The notes below the pieces were generated by a model. The model was given only the letters and a program-made list of their open reading frames with translations, had not been told where the DNA came from and ran no database searches. The position numbers were made by a program, and so were the translations under genes. Source: Maribacter aquimaris (GTDB lineage: Bacteria; Bacteroidota; Bacteroidia; Flavobacteriales; Flavobacteriaceae). From it: DNA of 64,000 nucleotides. The stretch lies in contig NZ_JABTCF010000001.1 in the NCBI RefSeq assembly GCF_014596745.1, positions 868,001-932,000 on the forward strand, in the 5' to 3' direction. Shown here piece by piece: positions 16,755-26,061 of the stretch (the stretch's first letter is position 1; each line of letters starts with the position of its first letter).

Positions 16755-19052
16755 ATGAATGCAAAACATTTAATGGTGATTGCCTGTACCTTGGTCGGCC
16801 ACTGGATAAGTGCGCAAAACTACAAGGGGCAAGTCCTACACCAAACGAACAATACGCCCGTAAAGGAAGCCCATATCCTATTGAACAATAAAGCCATTGG
16901 CTATTCCAATGCCGATGGGTATTTTGAAGTAACCATTCCTGAAAAAGGGGCTACCCTAACCATTTCACATTTAGGATTTCAAAGCATTGAAAAAATCATA
17001 ACACCCCGGAAAGATGTGGAATCGTTCTATCTCATTGAAGCCCCTATCAGTATTTCGGGTGTCATCGTTAGCGGCGATTCCAAAATGGACCCCGTATTTA
17101 CGGTTGAGACCAATGACTATGTGAAAAAGATCGTACAGCCGCGTAACGTAGCCGATCTTTTTAACGATGTAAATGGATTCGCCCTAATAAAAAGGGGTAA
17201 TTACGCCAATGACCCTAGTTTTAGGGCATCCCAATACGAACAATTAAACGTTCAGTTCGATGGGGGCACCAAAGCCATGCATGCCTGCCCTAACCGAATG
17301 GACCCCATTACAACCCATGTCATTCCAGAGGAGATTGAAAAAATAGAGATTATCAAAGGTCCCTATACCGTTCGCTATGGATCCACCTTTGGAGGAATCG
17401 TCAACTTGGTCACGCAGGTACCTGATGCCAGTGATTATGGATTGCACGGTAGTGTTCATGCAGGCTACGAGAGCAACGGGGGATCATTGGTTTCCATGGC
17501 CAGACTACAAAAGGCCACAGAAAAATATGATCTTACCGGAAATATTGGTTTTAGGGATTTCGGCAATTATGAGGATGGGGATGGCACGGAAGTCCCTTCC
17601 TCTTTCCGAAGTTTGGATTACGGATTAAAGGCCGGTTATAATTTTACACCAAACCAACGCTTACAGGCCCATTGGAGACAATCTTTCGGTAGGGATGTAT
17701 TGCATGCCGGATTGCCCATGGATACGGATTTGGATGACAGTAGTATTCTTTCTTTGGATTATAAACTTACGGGACTAAACGGTACCCTCAAGACCATGGA
17801 TGCTAAACTATATTATAGTTATGTAGACCATATCATGAGTAATACCAACCGGCCCAGTTTTATGATGACCGATGCCGTGTCTAAAATCAATGCGACCACG
17901 GCAGGGGGTAAAATCGAATTCAAGCTGAAACCAAGTGAGGAATTCACTTTGTTTACAGGATTGGATGCCATGTATATTGCCAGGGATGGTGAACGCACGC
18001 GTTTGGTAAAACAAAATATGATGGGGCCATTGGAAACCCCGGTGGAGTTTATCGACAAAGTGTGGCAAGATTCATATATCAATGACCTTGGAATTTTCAC
18101 CGAAGGCAAATACATGCTATCTGCCAACACCATCCTTACAGCGGGGTTACGCTATGATTTGGTCACTTCGGAAATAAAAGACCCCGAAGCTGATTTCGCT
18201 GCGCTATATCCCGATTTGGATAAACGTAACGAACATAACGTGAGTGGTACGGTTTCCTTAAAATATGCCCCAAGCACACTATTCATCATGGAACTTGCCT
18301 ATGGGCGGGGCGTTCGTTCGGCCAATATGATAGAGCGGGTAATCAATCATTTTAACGTTGGTCAAGATGCCTATGAATATATAGGAAATCCCAATTTGGA
18401 TGCCGAGGTGAACAATCAATTCGAAATTGGATTTTCCGGCAAACTCCCCTTCTCCGAGAATTCAAACGACCGCTTTAATTACAGTAGTTCATTCTATTAT
18501 TCTTATTATGAAAACTATATCGTTGCGGTAATCGATGAAACCCAGACCCGAAAGTTCATGCCTACCAATGAGCCTAAAAATCCAAAGGTTTTCAGAAACC
18601 TGGATGAGGCCTATAAAACAGGTTTTGAGATTTCCGCTGGGGTTGACTTTCTCAATGATTTCAATGTTACGACGGAGTTGGCCTATGTCTATGCCAAAAA
18701 CAAGGATTTGAATGAATCATTACCCTTAGTACCCCCTTTGACCACTAGTTTTAAATTTGGGTTTGAGAAAGAACGGTTTTGGGTGAATGCCACCTATAGG
18801 ATAACCTCAAAACAGGATGATATCTCTTCTTCCTTTGGTGAAACCTCAACACCCGGTTATGAGGTCTTGGATCTTCGCTTGGGGGTTGTCCCATTCAAGA
18901 ACCTGACTTTGGGTGTGGCAGCATTGAATGTTTTTGACGAGACTTATCATAACCATTTGAATTTCTCATTCAACAATCAGGCTGATTTTGGCAGGACACC
19001 CATAAATGATCCCGGTAGAAACCTATCGGCTTTTGTCCAATACAAATTTTAA
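16755..19052 (+). CDS. TonB-dependent outer-membrane receptor, copper (OprC/NosA) type
   Basis: The 765-residue protein has a signal peptide, an N-terminal carboxypeptidase-like (CarbopepD_reg) domain (residues 22-95), a plug domain (about 115-225), and a 22-strand-type barrel ending in aromatic FVQYKF. In the plug, MHACPNRMDP (Cys178, Met182) reproduces the CxxxM copper site and the following DPxT segment of OprC/NosA receptors. It would import copper across the outer membrane with TonB energy. The preceding Cys-rich gene fits a metal role. A bidirectional terminator follows immediately. No GTAAC operator lies in front of it. Confidence 0.85.
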   Translation: MNAKHLMVIACTLVGHWISAQNYKGQVLHQTNNTPVKEAHILLNNKAIGYSNADGYFEVTIPEKGATLTISHLGFQSIEKIITPRKDVESFYLIEAPISISGVIVSGDSKMDPVFTVETNDYVKKIVQPRNVADLFNDVNGFALIKRGNYANDPSFRASQYEQLNVQFDGGTKAMHACPNRMDPITTHVIPEEIEKIEIIKGPYTVRYGSTFGGIVNLVTQVPDASDYGLHGSVHAGYESNGGSLVSMARLQKATEKYDLTGNIGFRDFGNYEDGDGTEVPSSFRSLDYGLKAGYNFTPNQRLQAHWRQSFGRDVLHAGLPMDTDLDDSSILSLDYKLTGLNGTLKTMDAKLYYSYVDHIMSNTNRPSFMMTDAVSKINATTAGGKIEFKLKPSEEFTLFTGLDAMYIARDGERTRLVKQNMMGPLETPVEFIDKVWQDSYINDLGIFTEGKYMLSANTILTAGLRYDLVTSEIKDPEADFAALYPDLDKRNEHNVSGTVSLKYAPSTLFIMELAYGRGVRSANMIERVINHFNVGQDAYEYIGNPNLDAEVNNQFEIGFSGKLPFSENSNDRFNYSSSFYYSYYENYIVAVIDETQTRKFMPTNEPKNPKVFRNLDEAYKTGFEISAGVDFLNDFNVTTELAYVYAKNKDLNESLPLVPPLTTSFKFGFEKERFWVNATYRITSKQDDISSSFGETSTPGYEVLDLRLGVVPFKNLTLGVAALNVFDETYHNHLNFSFNNQADFGRTPINDPGRNLSAFVQYKF

Positions 19053-19058
19053 TAAATA

Positions 19059-19085
19059 AAAACGGGGGCAAATGCCCCCGTTTCT
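19059..19085. terminator. Bidirectional terminator between the TonB receptor and FadL genes
   Basis: AACGGGGGC and GCCCCCGTT form a strong GC-rich stem with a 4-nt loop. A-runs on the left and T-runs on the right allow it to act on both converging transcripts. Confidence 0.88.
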
Positions 19086-19106
19086 TTACAAAATATTGAA
19101 TATTAG

Positions 19107-20420
19107 TTACTTCTTGAAGGTATAGGCAATGCCCAACATTATCATATCAGTGGTCATGTCATAGGAAACCTCACTTCCTGGAATGGCCCCATATGGTGGA
19201 TAAGCCTGAATGAACATAGGGTTCAATAAGGGTCCACTAGTGGCATCACCACTAGCACCGTGGTGATAGACAGCGTCCAAGGCAAGATTATCGCTTATTT
19301 CATACGAAAAACCAACCTGGAACGCATTTTTTATTACTGCCGTAGCCGGAATATTGAAAAAGGCAACCTCATCATTGATTGGATTACTACTATAGGTATA
19401 CCCCAGTCGAAGAGGTAATTTTTCAATCCCCTTATATTGGATTCCCGCAGAGATGATGGATATATTCTCCCATCCAAAACCTGCGACCGATGCTGTGGGT
19501 GTCCATCCTGTTTCTGCAAAACCATCGGTATTCTCATAATCGACCAAGCGATAATCCAAAGCCAAATCAATAGTGCCCAATGAATACCCTAAACCAAGGG
19601 AGTATATCGCCGGATAATCCATATTGAAATCATTGGTTCCGGTAGAACCATCCAGATAAGTGTTATCAAATTCAAAATCACCAAAGGATTGAGTGGTCTT
19701 ATACGAGGCTCCCGCCTTGAATCCCTTGCCTGAATCATAAAAAACGCCGAATTGTGCCCCAAAACCAAGAGCCGTTGCCTTGTCTGTTGAAGGATACCCT
19801 GCAGTTTGGCTTGGATTAGCCGTTGGGTTGGGCATTAACTCCAGGGTGGCATAATTGAAAGTCGGTTCAACGCCTATAGAAAACTGGTCCGAAATTTCAT
19901 AAGCATAGGTAATCCCTATTTGCAATAGGATATAATCGGATTCTATAGCCCCAAAGCCACCCATGTTCTGTGGCATATTAATAGGATTGGTTGTACTCTC
20001 GGGAAAAGTAACCCCAAAACCACTGATACCAAAAGCAGAGGCCCCAAAAGTATGTTTGCTACCCTCCTTACCCCAGACCATTGCCAAGGCAGGCATAGGG
20101 GAAACACCCCTGTCATCCTTGGTAGTTCCACTGAAAAAATTACCTGTGGGTTGTCCTGCCCCATCAAATTCCGGGACTGTTGAATACAATTGGGGCGATG
20201 AGAAGAAGAGTCCCATATCAAATTTTAAGATCTTATCATCAAAGGCTGAAATAGCAGCTGGATTCCATTGTAAAGCTCCCGAGATATCCAAAGGTTGCGC
20301 AGTGGCAGCGCCACCCATAGACATGTTGACAGCACCGACCCCCTGCATAATATGGCCAGACTGGGCCAAGGCTGCAGTAGCAAAAATCATAAAGACGAAA
20401 TTTAGTGTTGAATTTTTCAT
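19107..20420 (-). CDS. FadL/OmpP1/TodX-family outer-membrane protein
   Basis: This 437-residue protein has a signal peptide ending AALAQS. The conserved FadL N-terminal segment follows (MQGVGAVNMSMGGAATAQP, then ALQWNPAAIS), then alternating beta strands typical of the 14-stranded barrel, ending with IMLGIAYTFKK. FadL-type channels take up hydrophobic compounds such as long-chain fatty acids or aromatics. It converges with the TonB receptor gene. The perfect Crp/Fnr operator at 20668-20681 is 248 bp upstream; the spacing rule seen elsewhere is not met here, so regulation by that site is uncertain. Confidence 0.88.
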   Translation of the reverse strand: MKNSTLNFVFMIFATAALAQSGHIMQGVGAVNMSMGGAATAQPLDISGALQWNPAAISAFDDKILKFDMGLFFSSPQLYSTVPEFDGAGQPTGNFFSGTTKDDRGVSPMPALAMVWGKEGSKHTFGASAFGISGFGVTFPESTTNPINMPQNMGGFGAIESDYILLQIGITYAYEISDQFSIGVEPTFNYATLELMPNPTANPSQTAGYPSTDKATALGFGAQFGVFYDSGKGFKAGASYKTTQSFGDFEFDNTYLDGSTGTNDFNMDYPAIYSLGLGYSLGTIDLALDYRLVDYENTDGFAETGWTPTASVAGFGWENISIISAGIQYKGIEKLPLRLGYTYSSNPINDEVAFFNIPATAVIKNAFQVGFSYEISDNLALDAVYHHGASGDATSGPLLNPMFIQAYPPYGAIPGSEVSYDMTTDMIMLGIAYTFKK

Positions 20421-20667
20421 TTAAGTTGATTTTAGGGGCAACAACCACTGATATCGAAGCAACCCTATATCACCTCCATTCCATTACCTGTTACCGATTA
20501 TATAATAGCCTTACTAAAAATAAAGAACATAACCACCTGATATTATGACAATTATCATAGACCGAAATCGGCACCCCCGAATCTTCCCGATAGCTGTATT
20601 TTATTGATAATTCTAATTTCCAAAACTAAAAATTATGCGTACATGGAGCTTCGGATTTAAAACTTTT

Positions 20668-20681
20668 GTAACAAATGTTAC
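20668..20681. promoter_or_regulatory. Crp/Fnr-type operator in the FadL/sulfite-oxidase divergent region
   Basis: GTAACAAATGTTAC has perfect six-base arms (GTAACA/TGTTAC). No octamer fits the 36.5-nt rule on either strand, so the target is unassigned; fadL is the nearest gene. Confidence 0.65.
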
Positions 20682-20961
20682 CAAAGATACTTTTTAATAC
20701 ATCATTATAATCGGGCATCGACCAACAGTATATTGATTTGCACCACGATAGTGGCGGGGCACAGCGTGAATTCCTCTTATTCGGAGGGGCCAAAAAAGCA
20801 CAAAAGTATCGTTATCGTATACACTCCATTTTAGATTGACAAGGATTGACCCCCACGAAATATCATCCTTATGATAAACCGCTTTTTTACCCATCCCTCT
20901 ATAATAAAATGATTGCTGATTGTAGCGCATAAACAACCATTTATTTATCTTTAAACCCAAT

Positions 20962-20975
20962 GTAACTTTTGTTAC
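20962..20975. promoter_or_regulatory. Crp/Fnr-type operator of the sulfite-oxidase operon
   Basis: GTAACTTTTGTTAC matches the palindrome exactly. It lies 55 bp upstream of the start codon at 21031. A weak octamer TATATTAA (20999-21006) ends 37.5 nt from the centre. Confidence 0.75.
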
Positions 20976-21030
20976 AGAAGTTAGCGTCTATTAAGACTTA
21001 TATTAAGAAAGAATAATTCCAATCCATTAA

Positions 21031-22251
21031 ATGAAAAGACGAAATTTTGTAAAACGAACCGCCCTAGGCTCTTTGAGTGCATTGATCGGAGCGGATATCG
21101 TTTTTGGAAATACGATGCCGAAGGACTATCAACCACTGGCCCTACAAGACCCTGACCCTTTTAAGATGTTCAACAAAGATCGTGGTATGGAGGTTCTTAA
21201 CGATAAGCCTTGGAATATTGAAGCCAAAGCCCACTTATTGGATGATAAAGTTACCCCCAACACCTCTATGTTCCTTAGAAACAATGGATTGATTCCTGAG
21301 AATATAGATGCCAGTACTTGGACATTGACCATCGATGGGGAGTCGGTAAGTAAGAGTAAGACCTATTCCTTGGCCGATTTAAAAACAAAATTTCCGCAAT
21401 ATACCTATCAATTAACATTGGAATGCGGTGGAAATGGCCGAAGTGAATTTGACCCACCCGCAAAAGGAAACCAATGGACAGTCGGTGCTGTCTCTTGTGC
21501 CACATGGACCGGTATACGATTACGGGACCTTCTTGAAGATGTCGGTATCAACAAGGATGCCGTTTATATCGGTTACCACGCTGCCGATGTCCATCTTAGT
21601 AGGGACCCCAAAAAAGAGCCTATCTCACGGGGTGCCCCAATGCCTAAAGTAATGCAGGATGAAACCCTGATTGCATTTAAAATGAATGGGGAAGACATTC
21701 CCTTGGCCCACGGTTATCCCTTACGATTGGTCGCTGGTGGATGGCCTGCCTCTGTTTCAGGAAAGTGGATCAACCGCATCAGTGTCCGCAATATCATACA
21801 TGATGGTACCAAAATGACCGGTACGGCGTATAGGGTGCCCTGTAATCCGGTTGCACCCGGCGAAAAAGTCAAAGACGAAGATATGTGCATCATCGAGTCT
21901 ATGCCCGTAAAATCGCTGATCACCTATCCTAAGACCGGTGCAACCATTAAGGATGGGAAGGTTCTGAATATTAGGGGACATGCTTGGGCTGGGGAATTGG
22001 AAATATCGAAAATGGCATACTCCATCGATTTTGGTGCCACTTGGAAAACATGCAGCCTTGAGAAACCTGCCAACCGATTGGCTTGGCAACATTTTACGGC
22101 CGAGGTTGCTTTTCCTAAAAAGGGTTATTACGAGGTGTGGGCAAAGGCCACTGATTCGATGGGAATAAGTCAACCCATGTTACTACCCGGATGGAACCCA
22201 AAAGGGTATTTGAACAATGCCTGTCATAGGATTGCAATAAAGGTTGTATAA
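21031..22251 (+). CDS. Molybdopterin-dependent sulfite oxidase/dehydrogenase (SorA/SoxC-like)
   Basis: The 406-residue protein starts with a Tat signal (KRRNFVKRTALGSLSALIGA). The sulfite-oxidase Moco domain follows (about 70-255), with the molybdenum-ligand Cys in TLECGGNGRSEF (Cys132; ECAGNGR in most relatives) and a DVHLSRDPKKEP loop. The C-terminal Mo-co dimerisation domain runs from about 275 to 402. It would oxidise sulfite to sulfate in the periplasm. A monoheme cytochrome c gene follows with no gap, as in SorAB pairs. An exact Crp/Fnr operator lies upstream. SoxC-type sulfane dehydrogenase is an alternative, but no other sox genes are seen. Confidence 0.82.
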   Translation: MKRRNFVKRTALGSLSALIGADIVFGNTMPKDYQPLALQDPDPFKMFNKDRGMEVLNDKPWNIEAKAHLLDDKVTPNTSMFLRNNGLIPENIDASTWTLTIDGESVSKSKTYSLADLKTKFPQYTYQLTLECGGNGRSEFDPPAKGNQWTVGAVSCATWTGIRLRDLLEDVGINKDAVYIGYHAADVHLSRDPKKEPISRGAPMPKVMQDETLIAFKMNGEDIPLAHGYPLRLVAGGWPASVSGKWINRISVRNIIHDGTKMTGTAYRVPCNPVAPGEKVKDEDMCIIESMPVKSLITYPKTGATIKDGKVLNIRGHAWAGELEISKMAYSIDFGATWKTCSLEKPANRLAWQHFTAEVAFPKKGYYEVWAKATDSMGISQPMLLPGWNPKGYLNNACHRIAIKVV

Positions 22252-22731
22252 ATGGATGAACATACGAAATTCAAGCAACGGGCGAAGGCCATATACCAAA
22301 TGCTATTTGGCATTTTTGGTTTATTCGCGGTAGCCGCCTTTACCATATTATTTCTTATGCTGAATCCTGATTTGTTGAAAAAATCAGCTCCCCAGGTTGA
22401 AGAAACGGAATACACCACCGTTCCTAAGGAAGATGATTTTGATAAGATAGAAAATGGGATACATGTCCGCACTGGGCTGGTCGATGCCGAAGGACTGATG
22501 ACGGTTGTCAACAATTGCACCAATTGCCATTCGGCAAAATTAGTGACCCAAAACCGCATGAACGAGGAACGATGGATCACCACCATTCGTTGGATGCAAG
22601 AGACCCAAAATCTATGGGATTTAGGTCCCAATGAAAAAATTATCGTCAACTACCTAGTCTCCAATTATCCCCCAGTAAAAAAAGGGCGACGGGAAAATTT
22701 AAAGGATATAGAATGGTATGACCTTAATTAA
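22252..22731 (+). CDS. Membrane-anchored monoheme cytochrome c, partner of the sulfite oxidase
   Basis: The 159-residue protein has one N-terminal membrane anchor (about residues 15-36), an acidic linker and one heme site CTNCH (Cys89, Cys92, His93). Met103 and Met115 are candidate axial ligands. It starts directly after the stop codon of the sulfite-oxidase gene, so it is co-translated and probably accepts its electrons, like SorB. It would pass them to the terminal oxidase. The anchor would keep the complex at the inner membrane. Confidence 0.83.
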   Translation: MDEHTKFKQRAKAIYQMLFGIFGLFAVAAFTILFLMLNPDLLKKSAPQVEETEYTTVPKEDDFDKIENGIHVRTGLVDAEGLMTVVNNCTNCHSAKLVTQNRMNEERWITTIRWMQETQNLWDLGPNEKIIVNYLVSNYPPVKKGRRENLKDIEWYDLN

Positions 22732-22824
22732 TGCAATCAAGACTGTATGAATTGACAAAGTCTAGGTATAAGGATACACAGTGCACCCAAAAACGTTAAG
22801 CATACAGTCATAAATATAAATGCT

Positions 22825-23703
22825 ATGGAAAAATATGTAAATGCTTTTGTTAACTCCTTTATGGGGAGCATTGATTGGACTTGGAAATCCATAATCTTTG
22901 AAGTTCCCTGGTACACGAATTACTTTTGGGGGCTTACCCTTATTTCTTTGATAGTCTGGGGATTGGAAATTGCTTTCCCTTGGCGAAAGGAACAATCGAT
23001 CTTTCGAAGGGATTTTTGGCTCGATGCCTTTTATATGTATTTCAATTTCTTCATATTCGCCATTGCCATCAGTGGTTTTTATAAATTTTTGGGATTGCTC
23101 TTCAATGATATCGGTATTTCATCAAAAAGTTTAACCCTACTTGATCTTTCAGCCATGCCCATGTGGAGCCAATTGCTGATTTTCTTTATCATTCTTGACT
23201 TTGTACAATGGTTTACCCATGTACTGCTTCACAAATATGCCTTCTTATGGAAATTTCATAAAGTACACCATTCGGTCAAGGAAATGGGATTTGCCGCCCA
23301 TCTTCGCTATCATTGGATGGAAAATATCATTTATAAACCCTTAAAAACCCTTGGGGTAATGGTCTTGGGAGGTTTTGAGCCAGAACAGGCCTACATTGTT
23401 CATTTCGTGGCCATTACCATTGGTCATTTCAACCATGCCAATATCAAGATAACATGGGGACCCTTAAAGTATATCCTCAATAATCCGGTAATGCATTTAT
23501 ACCATCATGCCTATACCTTACCCCAAGGAACATACGGCATCAATTTTGGTATCAGTCTAAGCCTATGGGATTATATTTTTAAAACGAATTATGTTCCTGA
23601 AGACAGTGGTAATCTTGAATTGGGATTTCCTGGGGATGACAAATTCCCCCATGATTTCATTCATCAGAATATCTATGGCTTCGGCAAACAGAAAAAGGAA
23701 TGA
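22825..23703 (+). CDS. Sterol desaturase/fatty acid hydroxylase family membrane protein
   Basis: The 292-residue protein has several membrane helices and the di-iron histidine clusters of the family: HVLLH, then WKFHKVHHS, and HLYHHAY near the C-terminus, with HFNHAN between. These enzymes hydroxylate or desaturate lipids with oxygen. It follows the cytochrome gene by 93 bp in the same direction and may be in the same unit. Lipid substrate unknown. Lipid modification under sulfide or redox stress would be inference only. Confidence 0.85.
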   Translation: MEKYVNAFVNSFMGSIDWTWKSIIFEVPWYTNYFWGLTLISLIVWGLEIAFPWRKEQSIFRRDFWLDAFYMYFNFFIFAIAISGFYKFLGLLFNDIGISSKSLTLLDLSAMPMWSQLLIFFIILDFVQWFTHVLLHKYAFLWKFHKVHHSVKEMGFAAHLRYHWMENIIYKPLKTLGVMVLGGFEPEQAYIVHFVAITIGHFNHANIKITWGPLKYILNNPVMHLYHHAYTLPQGTYGINFGISLSLWDYIFKTNYVPEDSGNLELGFPGDDKFPHDFIHQNIYGFGKQKKE

Positions 23704-23733
23704 ACGATACTGGCTACGATTCAAGATCAAGTA

Positions 23734-24534
23734 TCAATTACCCGTTACATAAAGCTGTCGTCCGTTGTGGGGCTGCTCGTTCCTATAATTATTAATGGGC
23801 ATCAATTTCTTTAGAAGGTTTACCTGCTCCAAGGATACCGTAATGGGTTCTTTTAAGATATACCAATTAACCCCTTCTGTACAGGGAGGGGTTGTTAAAG
23901 AGCCCGTGTAAAAGAAATAATCCTTATTCTTGGGCAGATTGTCGTTCATATTGAAGGGCAGATTTACTTCTTTTTTCCCACCAGTCTTAAGGGGCAAGAA
24001 ACTTTCCAAGAAATCAAAAGGAATACTACTTACACCTTCTTTGGCCATAACCGCAATAACGGTATACTGTCCGGAATCATTAATATGCACCAAATGCATT
24101 TCCAAGGGATAACGTACCCCATCGATTGTATGTTCCGACGGTTCATGAAAGTGTACTTGTTTTAAATCATAACGCAAACCATTGACCATGATATTATCCC
24201 CAGATTCAAAATTATATTGAATGCTATGCCCATTGTTGGTCACGTCGTGTATTTTGGTGCTTTCGGCGTAATGAAGGGCTATAGGCTTAAGACTATTGTT
24301 CTCTTCGTATTTGACAATATTTATTGGGGATTGAAACCTACCATTGCAATCCGATTCCGCCTCAATCTCAGCCCAATGTTCCGGACCTGTCTCCCCCGCA
24401 TAACTCCAATGTTTTGATGATGACCCATGTTCAGCTTCCTTAGTTTCAGCGCCACTATGGGTGTTTTTTGTCCCGTTTTCTTTACAGGCCCCTAAGACCA
24501 ATAAGCCTATGAAGGCATACATTGTATATTTCAT
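23734..24534 (-). CDS. Alpha-type carbonic anhydrase, lipoprotein
   Basis: The 266-residue protein begins with a lipoprotein signal (LLVLGAC, Cys17). It shows the alpha-carbonic anhydrase pattern: WSYAGETGPEHW, QSPINI, the zinc ligands H128 and H130 in QVHFHEPSEH and H147 in EMHLVH, and LTTPPCTEGVNW near the C-terminus. It would interconvert CO2 and bicarbonate at the cell surface or in the periplasm. It converges with the hydroxylase gene and lies 121 bp downstream of the diheme protein gene on the same strand. No operator of the local regulon precedes it. Confidence 0.93.
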   Translation of the reverse strand: MKYTMYAFIGLLVLGACKENGTKNTHSGAETKEAEHGSSSKHWSYAGETGPEHWAEIEAESDCNGRFQSPINIVKYEENNSLKPIALHYAESTKIHDVTNNGHSIQYNFESGDNIMVNGLRYDLKQVHFHEPSEHTIDGVRYPLEMHLVHINDSGQYTVIAVMAKEGVSSIPFDFLESFLPLKTGGKKEVNLPFNMNDNLPKNKDYFFYTGSLTTPPCTEGVNWYILKEPITVSLEQVNLLKKLMPINNYRNEQPHNGRQLYVTGN

Positions 24535-24655
24535 TTGACAAATAGTATTTATGAAGGTTTAAGTTATGGGGACGAAATAAAACATTTCAATCCTTTGAAC
24601 GTAAAACCACGTCAAAAGTAGATGTATTATCCAATTCCCAAAAGTGATAAGGATA

Positions 24656-25726
24656 CTATTTATCAAAAACAATACTCCAAATACCACGTACTTCATCAAC
24701 ATCATAGCCTAATGCCACATCGGTAGGATATAGTTTCTTTAAAGTGGTCAAGGTTTCAGGAGCGACATTTTCATTGGGTGTTCCGTGGCATTGCAGGCAC
24801 ATCGTATTGGTAGTTATGGGATAATAGAAATGGATTTGACCATTGACCTCTTCTGTCATCGGGCTGATGTCCATTCCACTTTTAGTCATCTGCTTAAAAA
24901 CACTGATATAATCAAGTTCTTTGGCATTTGCCTGGTTATCGGGATTTCTGGGTTTGTCCGAGACCCTTTTGATTTTAGCCTTATTGACTATGGCCATACT
25001 ATCGGTTAGCTTTATCGCTTTAAGGTTACAAAACCCAACGGCGCCAACAGTTCCTTTTTCTTGTATTGCGGTTATGAGGTTTTTTCCTAATTGCTGTTGG
25101 GTAGACAAGGCATATTTTAAACCCAAGGCACTAAAATCGGTATCCGTAGTGTTCTGACCCATGCCCATTCGCATCTGCCTACCATTTCCCATTCCTTGAC
25201 CTCTTCCCATTCCTTGACCTTGTCCCATTCCTTGACCTTGTCCCATTCCTTGGCCTTGCCCCATTCCTTGGCCCTTACCATGGTTCATTTGATAATGTTC
25301 TTCAAACCATTCCGGCTGATCTATCTCATTATCGTATAGATAATCCGCTATTTGTTTTATTTCCTCCTCGGGGTAAGGAAGGTAAGGCATTACCCCAAAA
25401 CGTTGTACGGCACCCGGCATTTTCGATTTCTCACGTGTGGGTTTCCTTGACCACTCCACAAAGTCATTGATAAATTCATTTTTGGTGATACCCCCCATTT
25501 GATACCGCATTTTAACAGCTGCCATGGGTGGGGCAAGTCGATTAGCCTCTGGAGTGGTCGCATCGTGGCAGATATAACATTTGGTCTCTACGATTTTCTT
25601 TCCCGGGTGTTCCCCATCCACTAGGTTGTTTTCCGAAAGTCCATCCCCTATGGAAGTCGTCTTTTCCTTGGTGTCTTTGCAACTTGCCAATACGATAAAT
25701 ACCGCAATACAGTATATAATCCTCAT
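24656..25726 (-). CDS. Diheme cytochrome: c-type heme domain, Met-rich repeat linker, DUF3365 heme domain
   Basis: This 356-residue lipoprotein (lipobox VLASC, Cys16) has a cytochrome c domain with CYICH (50-54). A low-complexity linker follows (about 149-190) made of GQGMGQ repeats. A C-terminal Tll0287/DUF3365 domain carries CLQCH (310-314). The linker is encoded by about five copies of an 18-bp unit. DUF3365 domains are heme-binding sensor or redox domains. The start codon overlaps the end of the upstream HMA gene by 4 bp, so the two are coupled. The Met-rich linker next to a copper-type chaperone may bind copper; this is inference. Confidence 0.85.
   Translation of the reverse strand: MRIIYCIAVFIVLASCKDTKEKTTSIGDGLSENNLVDGEHPGKKIVETKCYICHDATTPEANRLAPPMAAVKMRYQMGGITKNEFINDFVEWSRKPTREKSKMPGAVQRFGVMPYLPYPEEEIKQIADYLYDNEIDQPEWFEEHYQMNHGKGQGMGQGQGMGQGQGMGQGQGMGRGQGMGNGRQMRMGMGQNTTDTDFSALGLKYALSTQQQLGKNLITAIQEKGTVGAVGFCNLKAIKLTDSMAIVNKAKIKRVSDKPRNPDNQANAKELDYISVFKQMTKSGMDISPMTEEVNGQIHFYYPITTNTMCLQCHGTPNENVAPETLTTLKKLYPTDVALGYDVDEVRGIWSIVFDK
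25188..25272 (-). repeat. 18-bp tandem repeat encoding the GQGMGQ linker
   Basis: About five in-frame copies of a unit read on the + strand as CCCATTCCTTGACCTTGT, with substitutions in the outer copies. Copy number is likely variable between strains by slippage. Confidence 0.85.
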
Positions 25727-25995
25727 TCTTTGGACATTTTACCCGTTGCACAGCTCACAAACGACTTTGCTTTGGTCGCAAAGGTATTTTTACTATCGAC
25801 AGAAGGATATCCCAATTCCTTAAGCTTATCCTTAACCCGAAGGGTGTCCTCTGCCGCCGCATAGGTAAATGTCACTGAAGATGATTCCGTGATGACATCA
25901 ACCTCTGAAATATTCTCCATTTCGGATAATTTATTGGTAATTGTACGGGCACACCCGCCACATTTTAAATTCTGGACTATTATTGTTGCTTTCAT
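25723..25995 (-). CDS. Heavy-metal-associated (HMA) copper-chaperone-like protein
   Basis: The 90-residue protein has the HMA fold signature with metal site KCGGCARTIT (Cys12, Cys15), followed by the helix and strands expected of this domain. A short C-terminal extension contains another Cys (FVSCATGKMSKE). The usual motif is MxCxxC; here Leu-Lys replaces Met-x before the first Cys. It would bind Cu(I) or a related ion. It is translationally coupled to the diheme protein. Confidence 0.85.
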   Translation of the reverse strand: MKATIIVQNLKCGGCARTITNKLSEMENISEVDVITESSSVTFTYAAAEDTLRVKDKLKELGYPSVDSKNTFATKAKSFVSCATGKMSKE

Positions 25996-26061
25996 TTTTA
26001 ATACTATTTATTACTTTAAAATATGTAATCCCTTAATTCTTATTATTCCCAAAAGGCCTTT

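Larger units (their letters stand above)
20421..21030. other. Divergent promoter region with two Crp/Fnr-type operators
   Basis: The gap between the divergent FadL and sulfite-oxidase genes holds operators at 20668-20681 and 20962-20975. A leftward ORF at 20694-20960 has no family features and is judged spurious. Confidence 0.7.

Noticed and set aside
20694-20960. A leftward ORF in the divergent region between FadL and the sulfite oxidase
   Set aside because: It has no family character and ends next to an operator; a promoter region is the better reading.
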